From Ligilactobacillus faecis (GTDB lineage: Bacteria; Bacillota; Bacilli; Lactobacillales; Lactobacillaceae): a DNA stretch of 64,000 nt. The notes beneath the pieces were generated by a model that had not been told where the DNA came from, searched no databases, and was given only the letters and a program-made list of their open reading frames with translations. Below are positions 51,764 through 60,946 of this stretch, one piece after another. The stretch's first letter is position 1. Each line of letters opens with the position of its first letter. Position numbers and translations under genes: made by a program. The stretch lies in the NCBI RefSeq assembly GCF_029889745.1, contig NZ_CP123639.1, positions 782,501 through 846,500 of the forward strand. The letters run 5' to 3'.

Positions 51764-52536
51764 AATATTTGTTTATCTTTATCAATAGCTTACAGCGCAG
51801 TCTGAGTTATCGCGCACAACTAGTTGTAACACTCATCAAAGTCTGTCTGCAACTGGGGATAACGCTCTTTATCTGGACGACACTTTATCAAGTCGGACCG
51901 CAAAAAAATGGTTATTCTTTAACACAGATGATCCACTATTTGATCGTCGCTAACTTTTTGACGCTCGTCTTTAGTACTGGACCGGCATTTCGTTTAGCCC
52001 GCCAGATCAAAAGCGGACAGTTGAATACGCTTTTGTATCGTCCACTCTCACTTTACGGTGAAAATTTAGCTTTTTTCTTAGGTGCACATGCACTTGGGAT
52101 CGCTTTAGAGTTAGTGATGTTAGGTTTGATCGCTAAATTGACGCATGTTAGTTTAACGACTCTGTTGTTACTTAGCCTCTACTTGTTAGTCAGTTTAGGG
52201 ATGTTTTTTACGCTCATGCTCACGTTAGGCACGCTGAGTTTTTGGCTCATCGAGCTGTGGCCGTTACGGGCTGCAGTCAACGCCTGTTATTTAGTTTTAG
52301 GTGGTAAATATTTTCCGTTGACGTTACTGCCCAAAGGTCTTTGGGCCTGGCTCCAGTACAATCCTTTTTCGCTCGTCTCTGATGTTTTAGCGCGTTTGCT
52401 TTTGCAGCCATTCACTTTAGCCACTTATAGTCGCGCTTTTTTGGCAGTCGTCATCTGGTGGCTGATCGCGTTTAAACTCTATCAGTGGGCCTCAAAGCGC
52501 GGGTTGTGTCGTTACGAAGGGGTCGAAAGTGTATGA
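51760..52536 (+). CDS. ABC-2 permease, COG4587-like
   Basis: Membrane subunit of the ABC-2 exporter, 258 aa, six predicted helices: about 20-40, 58-75, 100-125, 130-160, 170-190 and 225-245. Features typical of the DUF990/COG4587 group: N-terminal NSLQRSLSYRAQLVV, and LLYRPLSLYGENLAFFLG near 92. Its ATG overlaps the ATPase stop and its stop overlaps the second permease, so the three genes are translationally coupled. Confidence 0.85.
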   Translation: MKYLFIFINSLQRSLSYRAQLVVTLIKVCLQLGITLFIWTTLYQVGPQKNGYSLTQMIHYLIVANFLTLVFSTGPAFRLARQIKSGQLNTLLYRPLSLYGENLAFFLGAHALGIALELVMLGLIAKLTHVSLTTLLLLSLYLLVSLGMFFTLMLTLGTLSFWLIELWPLRAAVNACYLVLGGKYFPLTLLPKGLWAWLQYNPFSLVSDVLARLLLQPFTLATYSRAFLAVVIWWLIAFKLYQWASKRGLCRYEGVESV

Positions 52537-53300
52537 GAGTTATTAAGATTATTTGGCAACAAAGTGTTCGGCAATTTACGATCTACCGTGCGACCAGTCT
52601 GATGACTTTTAGCCTAGCTTTAGTCTTTTACGGGATCGAGCTTTTGACAGGTTATGTTTACTTTGAAGCTGATCTTGTTGTGAAAGGTTGGTCGCGCTCA
52701 GACTATTTTGTTTTGATCACTGCGATCGCTTTAATCACGTATCTGTATGATTTTTTCTTTCTGATCGGACATGAAGAACTCAGTTTCCATATTTTAGAAG
52801 GAACTTTAGATCAACAACTGTTGCGACCTGTCGATCCATATTGGTTCGTTTCCGCCGGTAATTTTGATCTACCGAGTTTATTCAATGCCCTTTGTACTAG
52901 TGGGGTCTTAGTGTACTTATTAGCGCAATATGATCTGAGTTTCATGCAGCTCATTGGTCTTTTGTCAGCAGTATTTTTAGGCGTTGTCTTTTTGTTTGTG
53001 ATCGATCAACTCTTAGTTTGTTTGGCCTTTTGGTTTGAAAGTCCGTTGAGTTTTACCGGATTAGTGGAAGATCTGACTGATCTTTTGAGTCGTCCGAAAG
53101 TCTTTTTCCCAAAAGTCTTCCAACTGTTCTTCTTGTATGTTTTACCGTTTTTGTTATTGAGCAATTTACCAGTTATGGTGGTAAAAGGGCAAAAGGCGGT
53201 CTGGTCTTTAGGGTACTTAGCGCTGCTAGACTTAGGGTTTTACTTACTCTCAAAAGTTGTTTGGAAAAGAGGTTTGACGCACTATGTGTCTGCAAATTAA
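52533..53300 (+). CDS. ABC-2 permease, COG3694-like
   Basis: Second membrane subunit, 255 aa, six hydrophobic segments. The internal motif EGTLDQQLLRPVDPYWFV near 88-105 is shared with the equivalent region of the first permease (RQIKSGQLNTLLYRP) and is typical of COG3694/DUF990 proteins. ATG 52533 overlaps the previous stop (ATGA); the longer frame from 52485 lies within the upstream gene and is rejected. A terminator starts at its stop codon. Confidence 0.85.
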   Translation: MRVIKIIWQQSVRQFTIYRATSLMTFSLALVFYGIELLTGYVYFEADLVVKGWSRSDYFVLITAIALITYLYDFFFLIGHEELSFHILEGTLDQQLLRPVDPYWFVSAGNFDLPSLFNALCTSGVLVYLLAQYDLSFMQLIGLLSAVFLGVVFLFVIDQLLVCLAFWFESPLSFTGLVEDLTDLLSRPKVFFPKVFQLFFLYVLPFLLLSNLPVMVVKGQKAVWSLGYLALLDLGFYLLSKVVWKRGLTHYVSAN

Positions 53301-53340
53301 AAAATAACGGTCCGCTATTTTGGGGGACCGTTATTTTTTT
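53300..53340 (+). terminator. terminator of the ABC-2 operon
   Basis: ATAACGGTCC pairs with GGACCGTTAT around an 11-base loop, flanked by A- and T-runs. The IS200/IS605 element starts directly beyond it. Confidence 0.9.
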
Positions 53341-53346
53341 GTTGTC

Positions 53347-53560
53347 GTCAACCACCACTGACTAAAGTCAATGGCTTGTGAGCCGAAAATCCTCGTGGAT
53401 TTCAGACCACAATTTGCGTAGATAGGGACAACTTGCTTGACCAACCAAGGTTGCAATCAAGTAGCGGTCGTCTAATTACCAACGCCTTTTATGTCCCCAG
53501 GTTGCCATAGGGACAGATAAGCTAGGATAATTTAGCAATTCCCTTATCCAGAATATTTTT
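53347..53560 (-). ncRNA. candidate omega RNA (reRNA) of TnpB
   Basis: Known TnpB guide RNAs arise from the 3' part of tnpB and the right end of the element. Here about 175 non-coding bases follow the tnpB stop on the minus strand, ending with the TGAC/GTCA hairpin and the GGTTGAC end. Flanking sequence beyond 53347 would act as guide. Extent is inferred from the family, not from a computed fold. Confidence 0.4.
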
Positions 53561-54772
53561 AGCTGCATTCCAATCACGAATATGATGAATACCACAGTTC
53601 GGACACGTCCATTTTCGATCAGCTAACGTTAGTTTGTTCGTGCCATTAGTACCCATCACAAAGCCACAATTGTGACATGTTTGTGTAGTATTTCTTGGGC
53701 TGACTGTGATAAATTGTCGACCATATAGATCTGCTTTATAAGCCAACATGCCGAGAAAGGAACGCCAGCCAACGTCAGAAATACTAAGCGCTAAAGCATG
53801 ATTCTTGAGCATATTCTTACTACGCAACTCCTCAGCTACTACTAAATCGTGGTTCTTGATTAGTGCAGTAGAGATTTGTTGGAGAAAATTATGTCTTTGG
53901 TTCATTACTTTGGCATGGAGTTTAGCAACTAACAAGCGTTGCTTTTGATAATTTTTACTATCGCGTAAAGAACGATGTTCTTTTTTGACACGCCGTTGTC
54001 GTCTAGATAGAATACGCTGTTCTTTAGCTAATTTACCTTTAATAGTGCGATAATATCGTGGATTAGGAACTGTGTTACCTTCATTATCGGTTAAGAAATT
54101 ATCAGTATTAAGATCAATTCCAATATGTCCGTGATTAGCCTTGGACACTTTAACAAAAGGTTCATCTGAAGCTAGTTGCATTGATAGAAAGAAGTGATCC
54201 GCTGGATCTTTAGTCAATGTCACAGTACCAATTCTAGTCTCACACATTCTCCTCAAGAGACGTGCTTGGGAACCGGCAACACGTAACAATCCTATTTTAG
54301 GTACTTTGATATGGCTATTATCTAGAAAACATACTGTACCGTTAGTTAGCAACGCAGTCTTTTGCCCTGGGTATTGACAATTGGTTTGATAACGCCAGCG
54401 ATAACTCTTTCGATGAAATTTAGGAACACCAGCAGTGTGAATCTTCCGAAAAGAATTCTAAGCTTTTCGGTAGTTCTGAATGGCATTAGCTTTCGCCAAA
54501 CTGTCAATTCGTTTATCTTCTAAAAATTGATAGTGATTAGACAATTGTTTAGCGTTTTGACGCATAGTTAGTTGCTTAATGCGCTCCTGGACTGTGTCAA
54601 TCGATAACTTAACTCTGCGAAGTTGCATCAGTTCCTTACCGATCGCAACCATTTCGTTATAGATAAAGCGACTAGCGTCACTGTTAATTTTAATCAACTG
54701 CTTTTGTTGGTCACTAGGGTAGCAACGCATTTTCAGGCCATAATGATATTGCATTTTTGCCATTGACTTCAT
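53522..54772 (-). pseudogene. tnpB: tnpB, interrupted by one in-frame amber codon
   Basis: RNA-guided nuclease of IS200/IS605 elements, about 416 codons. The frame is continuous from ATG 54772 (strong AGGAGGTGA upstream) to 53522 except for TAG at 54458-54460, after AIQNYRKA; the sequence resumes NSFRKIHTAGVPKFHRKSYR in the same frame. The position commonly holds Trp in TnpB (KAW.NFF), so a single TGG to TAG change is likely. RuvC residues remain: Asp in HIGIDLNTD, Glu in VAEELRSKN, Asp in RDWNAAKN, and the CxxC...CxxC zinc finger (CHNCG, CPNCG). Confidence 0.88.
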
Positions 54773-54846
54773 TTAATTTCACCTCCTTAATTGATATAAT
54801 GATATTGTATCATATGTCAATGATAATAAATATAGGGGTAAATAAA

Positions 54847-55296
54847 ATGAGTAAAGATAAAATCAAAGACGCAGTATATACCAGACGATATATCTATAAC
54901 TTCCATTTCCATCTAATTTGGGTTACTAAATATCGTCATAAAACTTTTACTACTGATGAGTTATCAAACGAAATGAAGGATATCCTATGGCAAGTAGCCG
55001 AGGATAACGAAATCTTAATCGAGAAAATGGAAGTTATGCCTGACCATGTTCATGTCTTAATTAGCTTTCCGCCTAGCAAGGCACCGACTAGCGCCATCAA
55101 AGCGCTCAAAGGCAGAAGTGCCTTTATTTTCTTACGTCGACACCCGGAAATTCGGCAGTCCCGATACTGGGGTGGTCATTTATGGTCGCCTAGTTACTAC
55201 ATGAGCACATTAGGTAATATGAGTAAAGAAGTAGTTGAGAAATATATAAACGATCAAAAATACAATGAGATGAAAAAAGCTCCTTACGGAGCTTGA
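54847..55296 (+). CDS. tnpA: IS200/IS605 transposase TnpA (Y1 HUH)
   Basis: Single-strand-DNA transposase of 149 aa. HUH motif in MPDHVHVLISF (His-Val-His near 65) and catalytic Tyr in the helix SPSYYMSTLGNMSKEVVEKYI (near 115-127) are present; YNFHFHLIWVTKYRHK opens the fold. ATG 54847 follows GGGG. Intact, unlike tnpB. Its last 13 bases overlap the 3' end of the YoaK-like gene on the other strand. Confidence 0.93.
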   Translation: MSKDKIKDAVYTRRYIYNFHFHLIWVTKYRHKTFTTDELSNEMKDILWQVAEDNEILIEKMEVMPDHVHVLISFPPSKAPTSAIKALKGRSAFIFLRRHPEIRQSRYWGGHLWSPSYYMSTLGNMSKEVVEKYINDQKYNEMKKAPYGA

Positions 55297-56006
55297 TTCC
55301 CATGACTAAAGTCACGGGATTTCCGGCTGAATCTCATTAAAAGATATAGATAGCGCCAAACGATCACAGATAAGATCAAAACGATCAGCCAGATCGTTTT
55401 GATCCCACAGATCTTTTGCAAACTGGCACTAACTAAAGCACCTAGCGCAAACGAAAAGGTGATCTCAAAATAAAGCAGGGCAGCGTGTTTTTCGTCTAGA
55501 CTATGGCTAAAGAAAAAACCGTTCCAAGCGATCATGCCTTTTTTGACGTTCCCAGTCAAAAAGGAGTTGTTATACGGTATACCTTCGATCTTACTAAAAG
55601 ATGTCGTTTGGATCCCGACGCCAAATGCTAACGGCGGAACGACCAAGTAATCAGGCGTGCTGACAGGCAAAAAGCCGATCACAAGGCAAGCGAGGATACA
55701 AGGGATCAAGGAGAGTGGCTTGACGTAAGGCGACTTGAATTTTTCGGCGATAAAACTGATCGTAAAGATCCCTAAAACAAAAAAGATCAAAGTAAACAAG
55801 CGCGTCTCTGTCAAGACAAAACCTTTACTGACGATATCGACGGCTAAAAAGACGATATTGCCAGTTTGCCCAGCGACAAGCGAATGTTCACGTAAGACGT
55901 AGGTATAGGCATCGATATAGCCCCCACAAAAGGCTAAAGTCAACCCCACTAAAAGCGACTCGGCGTATTTTTGTTTGATCGATTCTTCGACTTTGATCGG
56001 ACTCAC
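55284..56006 (-). CDS. DUF1275 (YoaK-like) membrane protein with IS-derived C-terminus
   Basis: DUF1275/YoaK-family protein, about 240 aa with six to seven helices; LTLAFCGGYIDAYTYVLREHSLVAGQTGNIVFLA (about 22-55) is the family signature and the SFLTGNVKKG segment near 150 repeats the TGN theme. The final residues after LLMRF (FSRKSRDFSHGNQAP) are encoded by the end of the IS200/IS605 element, and its stop lies inside tnpA, so the native tail has been replaced. Start GTG 56006 has AGGA too close to be ideal; the true start is uncertain. Function unknown. Confidence 0.82.
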   Translation of the reverse strand: MSPIKVEESIKQKYAESLLVGLTLAFCGGYIDAYTYVLREHSLVAGQTGNIVFLAVDIVSKGFVLTETRLFTLIFFVLGIFTISFIAEKFKSPYVKPLSLIPCILACLVIGFLPVSTPDYLVVPPLAFGVGIQTTSFSKIEGIPYNNSFLTGNVKKGMIAWNGFFFSHSLDEKHAALLYFEITFSFALGALVSASLQKICGIKTIWLIVLILSVIVWRYLYLLMRFSRKSRDFSHGNQAP

Positions 56007-56109
56007 TTCCTGACGATTTTACTAAATTTTATTTTAGCACTTCGAAGGACTAGGTCAAAGGAATGTTCTTTAGTATAATTAAAGTAATTATATGAAAGGG
56101 GTTGCAAAG

Positions 56110-56868
56110 ATGTTTAAAACACAGATCGATCAAGTCGGAAAGGCAGCTCAAAATAAAGTAGGCCTCTTACGACGTGATCCACTTAGTTATTTTCTTTTAT
56201 CGATGTTGGCTGGGATGTATATCGGCTTTGGGATCTTATTAGCTTTTACAGTCAGCGGTCAACTAAATGGTGCAAGTGTGACAAAACTGGCGATGGGCGC
56301 CGTCTTTGGGGTCGCTTTGAGCTTAGTCGTGATCGCTGGAGGGGAGTTATTTACTGGCAGTAATTTTGTTTTAAGTGTTGGTCTGATGACTAAAAAAGTC
56401 AGCTGGACTGAAACGCTCTATTTATGGCTCGTTTGTTGGTTAGGGAATGCCTGTGGTTCGATCGTTTTAGCTTTGCTTTATCACGCAACTGGTCTCCAAG
56501 TCAAAGGTGTGGCTACGGCAATGGCAACGACAGCAGTGGCAAAGATGAGTGCGACACCGACACAGTTACTGACACGTGCGATCTTATGTAATATTTTAGT
56601 CTGTTTAGCGATCTGGATGACTTTTCAAACTAAAAGCGACGCCGCAAAATTGATCATGGTCTTTTGGTGTTTATTAGCCTTTTTTACTTCTGGATTTGAA
56701 CATAGTGTCGCTAACATGACGCTTTTGACGGCAGCTTTACTTGAACCAGTCGGTAATGCCGTCTCTGTTGCCGGTTGGGGCTATAATCTCTTATGGGTGA
56801 CTTTAGGTAATATGCTTGGCGCGATCATTTTTTTAGCGCTCCCCTATACGTTAGCGACGCGAAAATAA
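56110..56868 (+). CDS. formate/nitrite transporter (FNT) family channel
   Basis: FNT channel, 252 aa, six helices; transports small monocarboxylates such as formate, lactate/acetate or nitrite. Conserved motifs: GELFTGSNF near 85 (loop with central His-region partner), and the signature FEHSVANM near 197 with the channel His. N-terminal DPLSYFLLSMLAGMYIGFG is typical. ATG 56110 has AAAGGGG upstream and a TATAAT box lies at 56074-56079. Single gene with own terminator. In a lactic acid bacterium formate or lactate is more likely than nitrite (inference). Confidence 0.9.
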   Translation: MFKTQIDQVGKAAQNKVGLLRRDPLSYFLLSMLAGMYIGFGILLAFTVSGQLNGASVTKLAMGAVFGVALSLVVIAGGELFTGSNFVLSVGLMTKKVSWTETLYLWLVCWLGNACGSIVLALLYHATGLQVKGVATAMATTAVAKMSATPTQLLTRAILCNILVCLAIWMTFQTKSDAAKLIMVFWCLLAFFTSGFEHSVANMTLLTAALLEPVGNAVSVAGWGYNLLWVTLGNMLGAIIFLALPYTLATRK

Positions 56869-56876
56869 ACTATTTT

Positions 56877-56906
56877 GCCAACAGGCTCTTGTCTGTTGGC
56901 TTTTTT
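56877..56906 (+). terminator. terminator after the FNT gene
   Basis: GCCAACAG pairs with CTGTTGGC around an 8-base loop followed by T6. Confidence 0.9.
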
Positions 56907-56971
56907 ATCGGTAAAATTGGTTTTTGTTATAATAAAGCTTAGTGATCAAATATGTTGAAGGGGTTGAGAGT

Positions 56972-58084
56972 ATGAAAAAGCCGATCATTTCTTTTCGAAA
57001 TGTAGTTAAAAGCTATGATGACGATGTGCCAGTTTTAAAGAAAGTCAGTTTTGATATTGAGGAGGGCAAGTTCTATACGTTACTTGGACCTTCTGGGTGT
57101 GGTAAAACGACGATCTTACGAATGATCGCAGGTTTTTCAGAACCAACTACAGGTGAGATCTATTTTGAAGGTAAAAAGATCAATGCGATCCCGGCTAATA
57201 AACGCCAAGTAAATACAGTCTTTCAAGATTATGCGCTTTTTCCGCATATGAATGTTTTTGAAAATATCGCTTTTGGTTTGAAGATCAAAAAAGTACCTAA
57301 AGAAGAGATCAAAAAGAAAGTCAAGGAAGCTTTGCGTCTTGTGCAGTTGGCTGGTTATGAAAAGCGTGGGATCAGTGAGATGTCAGGGGGGCAGCGCCAA
57401 CGGGTCGCGATCGCCCGGGCGATCGTCAATGAACCAAAGATCTTACTTTTAGATGAACCTTTATCAGCGTTAGATCATAAGCTTCGTTTGAATATGCAAT
57501 ATGAATTACGTGAGCTCCAGCAACGTTTAGGGATCACCTTTATCTTTGTGACCCACGACCAAGAAGAAGCGTTAGCGATGAGTGATGAGATCTTTGTTTT
57601 AAATAATGGTAATATCGTGCAAAGTGGCAGTCCCGTCGATATCTACGACGAACCGATCAATCACTATGTAGCTGATTTTATCGGTGAAAGTAACATCGTA
57701 AACGGGATCATGATCAAAGACTGTTTAGTCGCATTTGCCGGCAAAGAATTTGAATGTGTCGATGAAGGGATGCGTCCAAATGAACCGGTCGAAGTCGTTT
57801 TACGCCCTGAAGATCTTGAATTGACAGACGTTTCACAAGGTAAATTACGTGTCAAAGTGTTGACGCAGCTTTTCCGCGGAGTTCATTATGAGATCGTCTG
57901 CCAAGATGAGATGGAAAATGAATGGATCGTTCATTCGACTAAAAAAGCGTCTGTTGGTAGTGAGATCGGGCTCTACTTTGATCCTGAAGATATTCATGTT
58001 ATGCGCTTTAATGAGTCCGAAGCTGAATTTGATGCCCGCTTAGAAAGCTATGAAGATCAGGGGGAAGCCGATGAAACGATATAA
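56972..58084 (+). CDS. potA: spermidine/putrescine ABC transporter ATPase PotA
   Basis: ATPase of the polyamine importer, 370 aa. Walker [10 protein letters not shown] (about 37-45), [24 protein letters not shown] and Walker [12 protein letters not shown] are intact; the C-terminal TOBE-like domain (about 240-345, [10 protein letters not shown] and [16 protein letters not shown]) is typical for PotA. ATG 56972 lies 8 bases after GAAGGGG. Overlaps potB by 14 bases. Confidence 0.95.
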   Translation: MKKPIISFRNVVKSYDDDVPVLKKVSFDIEEGKFYTLLGPSGCGKTTILRMIAGFSEPTTGEIYFEGKKINAIPANKRQVNTVFQDYALFPHMNVFENIAFGLKIKKVPKEEIKKKVKEALRLVQLAGYEKRGISEMSGGQRQRVAIARAIVNEPKILLLDEPLSALDHKLRLNMQYELRELQQRLGITFIFVTHDQEEALAMSDEIFVLNNGNIVQSGSPVDIYDEPINHYVADFIGESNIVNGIMIKDCLVAFAGKEFECVDEGMRPNEPVEVVLRPEDLELTDVSQGKLRVKVLTQLFRGVHYEIVCQDEMENEWIVHSTKKASVGSEIGLYFDPEDIHVMRFNESEAEFDARLESYEDQGEADETI

Positions 58085-58874
58085 TCTTTTACTTGCGATC
58101 CCTTATTTTTTATGGTTGCTCTTTTTTGTTTTGGCACCAGTCATTTTAGTGATCACCTATTCATTTTTTGATCAAAGTGGTCATTTTACGCTTGCTAATT
58201 ACGCTGAATATTTTAGTTCAGGCAAATATTTATTGATGACGTTCAACTCAGTCTGGTATGCGTTACTGATCACAGTCATCACACTATTGTTGAGTTATCC
58301 GATGGCGTATTTTTTGACAAAATTAAAGCATAAAGAGCTGTGGCTGTTGTTAGTCATCTTGCCGACTTGGATCAACCTTTTATTAAAAGCGTATGCCTTT
58401 ATCGGGATCTTTGGGGTACATGGCGGTCTGAACAACTTTTTAGGCTTTTTTGGGATCTTACCTAAACAGATCTTGTTTACAGATTTCAGTTTTTTGATCG
58501 TTGCCGTCTATATCCAACTGCCGTTTATGGTGATCCCACTTTTTAATGCGTTAGATGAATTACCAGCTTCATTTATCACGGCTAGTAAAGACCTTGGAGC
58601 GAACTCTTTTCAAACGTTTACGAAAGTCGTTTTTCCTTTATCGTTAAGTGGGGTCAAAAGTGGTGTCCAAGCCGTCTTTATCCCTTCATTATCGCTTTTT
58701 ATGTTGACGCGTTTGATCGGCGGTAACCGCGTGATCACTTTAGGAACAGCGATCGAAGAGCATTTTATGGTGACGCAAAATTGGGGCAAAGGTGCGACGA
58801 TCGGCGTCGTTTTGATCATCGCGATGGTGATCGTCATGCTTTTGACGGGTGAAAAGAAGGCAGGTAAAAAATAA
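58071..58874 (+). CDS. potB: polyamine ABC permease PotB
   Basis: Permease of the polyamine importer, 267 aa, six helices. It starts [24 protein letters not shown], and the EAA loop ([21 protein letters not shown], about 166-186) contacts PotA. ATG 58071 lies within the end of potA with AGGGGGAAG as ribosome site. Stop TAA shares its last base with the potC start codon. Confidence 0.94.
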   Translation: MKRYNLLLAIPYFLWLLFFVLAPVILVITYSFFDQSGHFTLANYAEYFSSGKYLLMTFNSVWYALLITVITLLLSYPMAYFLTKLKHKELWLLLVILPTWINLLLKAYAFIGIFGVHGGLNNFLGFFGILPKQILFTDFSFLIVAVYIQLPFMVIPLFNALDELPASFITASKDLGANSFQTFTKVVFPLSLSGVKSGVQAVFIPSLSLFMLTRLIGGNRVITLGTAIEEHFMVTQNWGKGATIGVVLIIAMVIVMLLTGEKKAGKK

Positions 58875-59704
58875 TGCATAAACAAAAGTTTAGTTGGGCT
58901 AACTTATATTTGATCTTGATGTTTGCCTTTTTGTACTTACCGATCTTTTATTTGATCGTGTATTCATTCAATGCCGGGGAAACGATGAATAAGTTTGAAG
59001 GTGTATCGCTGACGCATTTTGCTGAGCTCTTTTCCGATACGCGTTTAGTGATCATCTTGTTAAATACTTTCCTACTCGCCTTTTTATCGGCTCTGCTTGC
59101 GACTTTGATCGGGATCTTTGGCGCGTTGTTTATCTATTATCTGCGTAAACGACGGCATAAGACAACGTTTCTTTCACTAAATAATATTTTGATCGTTTCG
59201 CCTGATGTTACGATCGGGGCTAGTTTTTTGATCTTATTTATCACACTTGGGACGCTTTTTAGTGGTTTTTCTCTGGGATTTTGGACCGTGCTTTTGGCCC
59301 ATGTCAGTTTCAGTATCCCGATCGTCGTGTTGATGGTCTTACCTAAACTCCAAGAGATGAGTGATTCTTTGATCACGGCTGGCTATGATCTAGGGGCCAA
59401 TAATCGCCAAATCTTGCGCGAGATCATTTTGCCCTATTTATCACCAGGGATCATCGCAGGTTATTTTATGGCTTTCACGTATTCACTTGATGATTTTGCC
59501 GTAACGTTTTTTGTCACCGGAAATGGTTTTACGACTCTGTCTGTCGAGATCTATTCGCGCGCACGCCGAGGCGTCAGTTTAGAGATCAATGCACTCAGTA
59601 CGTTAGTCTTTTTATTTGCTTTAGTCTTAGTTGTTGGCTACTACTATATCAGCAAAGAAGAACGTTCAAGCAATAAGAAAAAGAAACGGGGGCGGTTACG
59701 ATGA
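58874..59704 (+). CDS. potC: polyamine ABC permease PotC
   Basis: Second polyamine permease, 276 aa, six helices; FLYLPIFYLIVYSFNAGE at the N-terminus and the EAA loop (MSDSLITAGYDLGANNRQIL, about 160-180) are diagnostic. The tail is unusually basic (NKKKKRGRL). Overlaps potB by one base and potD by 4 bases. Confidence 0.94.
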   Translation: MHKQKFSWANLYLILMFAFLYLPIFYLIVYSFNAGETMNKFEGVSLTHFAELFSDTRLVIILLNTFLLAFLSALLATLIGIFGALFIYYLRKRRHKTTFLSLNNILIVSPDVTIGASFLILFITLGTLFSGFSLGFWTVLLAHVSFSIPIVVLMVLPKLQEMSDSLITAGYDLGANNRQILREIILPYLSPGIIAGYFMAFTYSLDDFAVTFFVTGNGFTTLSVEIYSRARRGVSLEINALSTLVFLFALVLVVGYYYISKEERSSNKKKKRGRLR

Positions 59705-60774
59705 AAAAATTGCGTTCTCTTTTTATTGGGATCGTTTTGATCATTTGTGTGCTCTTTTTCGGGATCGTTTGGCTCGAAAAAACTTCTGGGATGCAAAATG
59801 CTAAAGTCGTCAATATTTATAACTGGGGCGACTATATCGATCCGAAGTTGATCACAAAGTTTGAAAAAGAGACTGGCTACAAAGTCAATTATGAGACATT
59901 TGATTCGAATGAAGCGATGCTCACTAAGATCAAACAAGGCGGGACTGCGTATGATGTTGCTGTTCCCAGTGATTATATGATCCAAAAGATGAAAAAAGAG
60001 CATTTGCTCTTACCACTCGATCAGCAAAAATTGCCTAATTTGCGCTATATTGCGCCTCAATATTTAAATTTAGCTTTTGATCGGCAAAATAAATATTCTG
60101 TGCCTTATTTTTGGGGGACTTTAGGGATCGTGTATAACGATAAATTTTACCGAAGTTCGCAGTTTAAGACGTGGGATGCGTTATGGGACAAGCAATTTGA
60201 TAAGCAGATCATGTTTATTGATGGGGCGCGTGAGTTTATGGGGATCGGCCTGGCTAGCATGGGCGAATCACTCAATACTAAAAACGATGCGAAGCTAAAT
60301 GCAGCTTATGAAAAACTCAAAGCTTTGACACCTAACGCTAAAGCGATCGTTTCTGATGAGATCAAAACATATATGGCAAATGAGGAAAGCAGTGTAGCCG
60401 TTACTTTTTCAGGTGAAGCAGCTGATATGATCGCTAAAAATCCACATTTGCACTATGTGATCCCAGCAGGCGGCACGAATCTGTGGTTCGATAACTTAGT
60501 GATCCCGAAAACAGCGAAAAATAAAGCTGGGGCGTATGCCTTTATCAATTTTATGCTAGAGCCTAAAAATGCAGCGCAAAACGCTGAATATATCGGATAT
60601 TCGACCCCAAACCAAGGGGCTTTGCAATATTTACCTCGTTCAGTTACAAGTGATAAAGCTTTTTATCCAAGCGCTGCTCGTTTGAAGCAAATGGAGATCT
60701 ATGAAGATCTCGGGTCAAAATATCTTGAGAAATATAACGATCTCTTTTTAGAGCTCAAGATGTATCGCAACTAA
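59701..60774 (+). CDS. potD: polyamine-binding protein PotD
   Basis: Family 1 polyamine-binding protein, 357 aa. One N-terminal hydrophobic helix (about 6-25), not a lipoprotein signal since no cysteine is in lipobox context, so it is probably kept as a membrane anchor. Ligand-site hallmarks: VNIYNWGDYIDPKLI (about 37-51), YDVAVPSDYMI near 90 and PYFWGTLGIVYND near 135. The acidic and aromatic residues point to spermidine or putrescine. Last gene of the operon; beyond it lie two RNA candidates rather than an obvious terminator. Confidence 0.94.
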   Translation: MKKLRSLFIGIVLIICVLFFGIVWLEKTSGMQNAKVVNIYNWGDYIDPKLITKFEKETGYKVNYETFDSNEAMLTKIKQGGTAYDVAVPSDYMIQKMKKEHLLLPLDQQKLPNLRYIAPQYLNLAFDRQNKYSVPYFWGTLGIVYNDKFYRSSQFKTWDALWDKQFDKQIMFIDGAREFMGIGLASMGESLNTKNDAKLNAAYEKLKALTPNAKAIVSDEIKTYMANEESSVAVTFSGEAADMIAKNPHLHYVIPAGGTNLWFDNLVIPKTAKNKAGAYAFINFMLEPKNAAQNAEYIGYSTPNQGALQYLPRSVTSDKAFYPSAARLKQMEIYEDLGSKYLEKYNDLFLELKMYRN

Positions 60775-60812
60775 TGCTGAGCAAATCATTTTTGATTCGC
60801 CTCAAGGTGCGG

Positions 60813-60943
60813 TATAATCATGTTTGGAGGGATAAGTTCCCTTGCAGAGATGTCAGATAATCAATGTTAGTATGATCAAGGATCGCTCCTTGATATAGTA
60901 TATATCCTCAACTTAAGGGCTAGAGTGATCTCTAGCCTTTTTT
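60813..60943 (+). ncRNA. candidate small RNA 1, about 120 nt, with promoter and terminator
   Basis: TATAAT (60813-60818), with TTTGAT 16 bases upstream, would start an RNA near 60825. It ends in GGCTAGAG/CTCTAGCC (60918-60937) plus T6. Between them are a hairpin ATCAAGGA/TCCTTGAT (about 60877-60896) and complementary outer stretches (CCCTT near 60839 with AAGGG near 60915; TTGGAGGGATA with TATATCCTCAA). No ORF or known riboswitch motif seen. Confidence 0.5.
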
Positions 60944-60946
60944 AGC

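Larger units (their letters stand above)
53347..55345. mobile_element. IS200/IS605-family element with divergent tnpA and broken tnpB
   Basis: About 2 kb element holding tnpA (plus) and tnpB (minus). Both ends have a subterminal hairpin with the same core TGACTAAAGTCA: CCACTGAC/GTCAATGG at 53355-53374 and CCCATGAC/GTCACGGG at 55299-55318, each with one A-C mismatch, as expected for TnpA-recognised structures. The tnpB-side end is set at GTTGAC (minus strand, 53347 on) by family pattern; the other end lies near 55320-55345 and is not exact. GATC density is far below that of host genes. Confidence 0.85.

Noticed and set aside
54458-54460. Frameshift in tnpB
   Set aside because: The two halves are exactly in the same frame (distance divisible by three), so a nonsense codon, not a frameshift, separates them.
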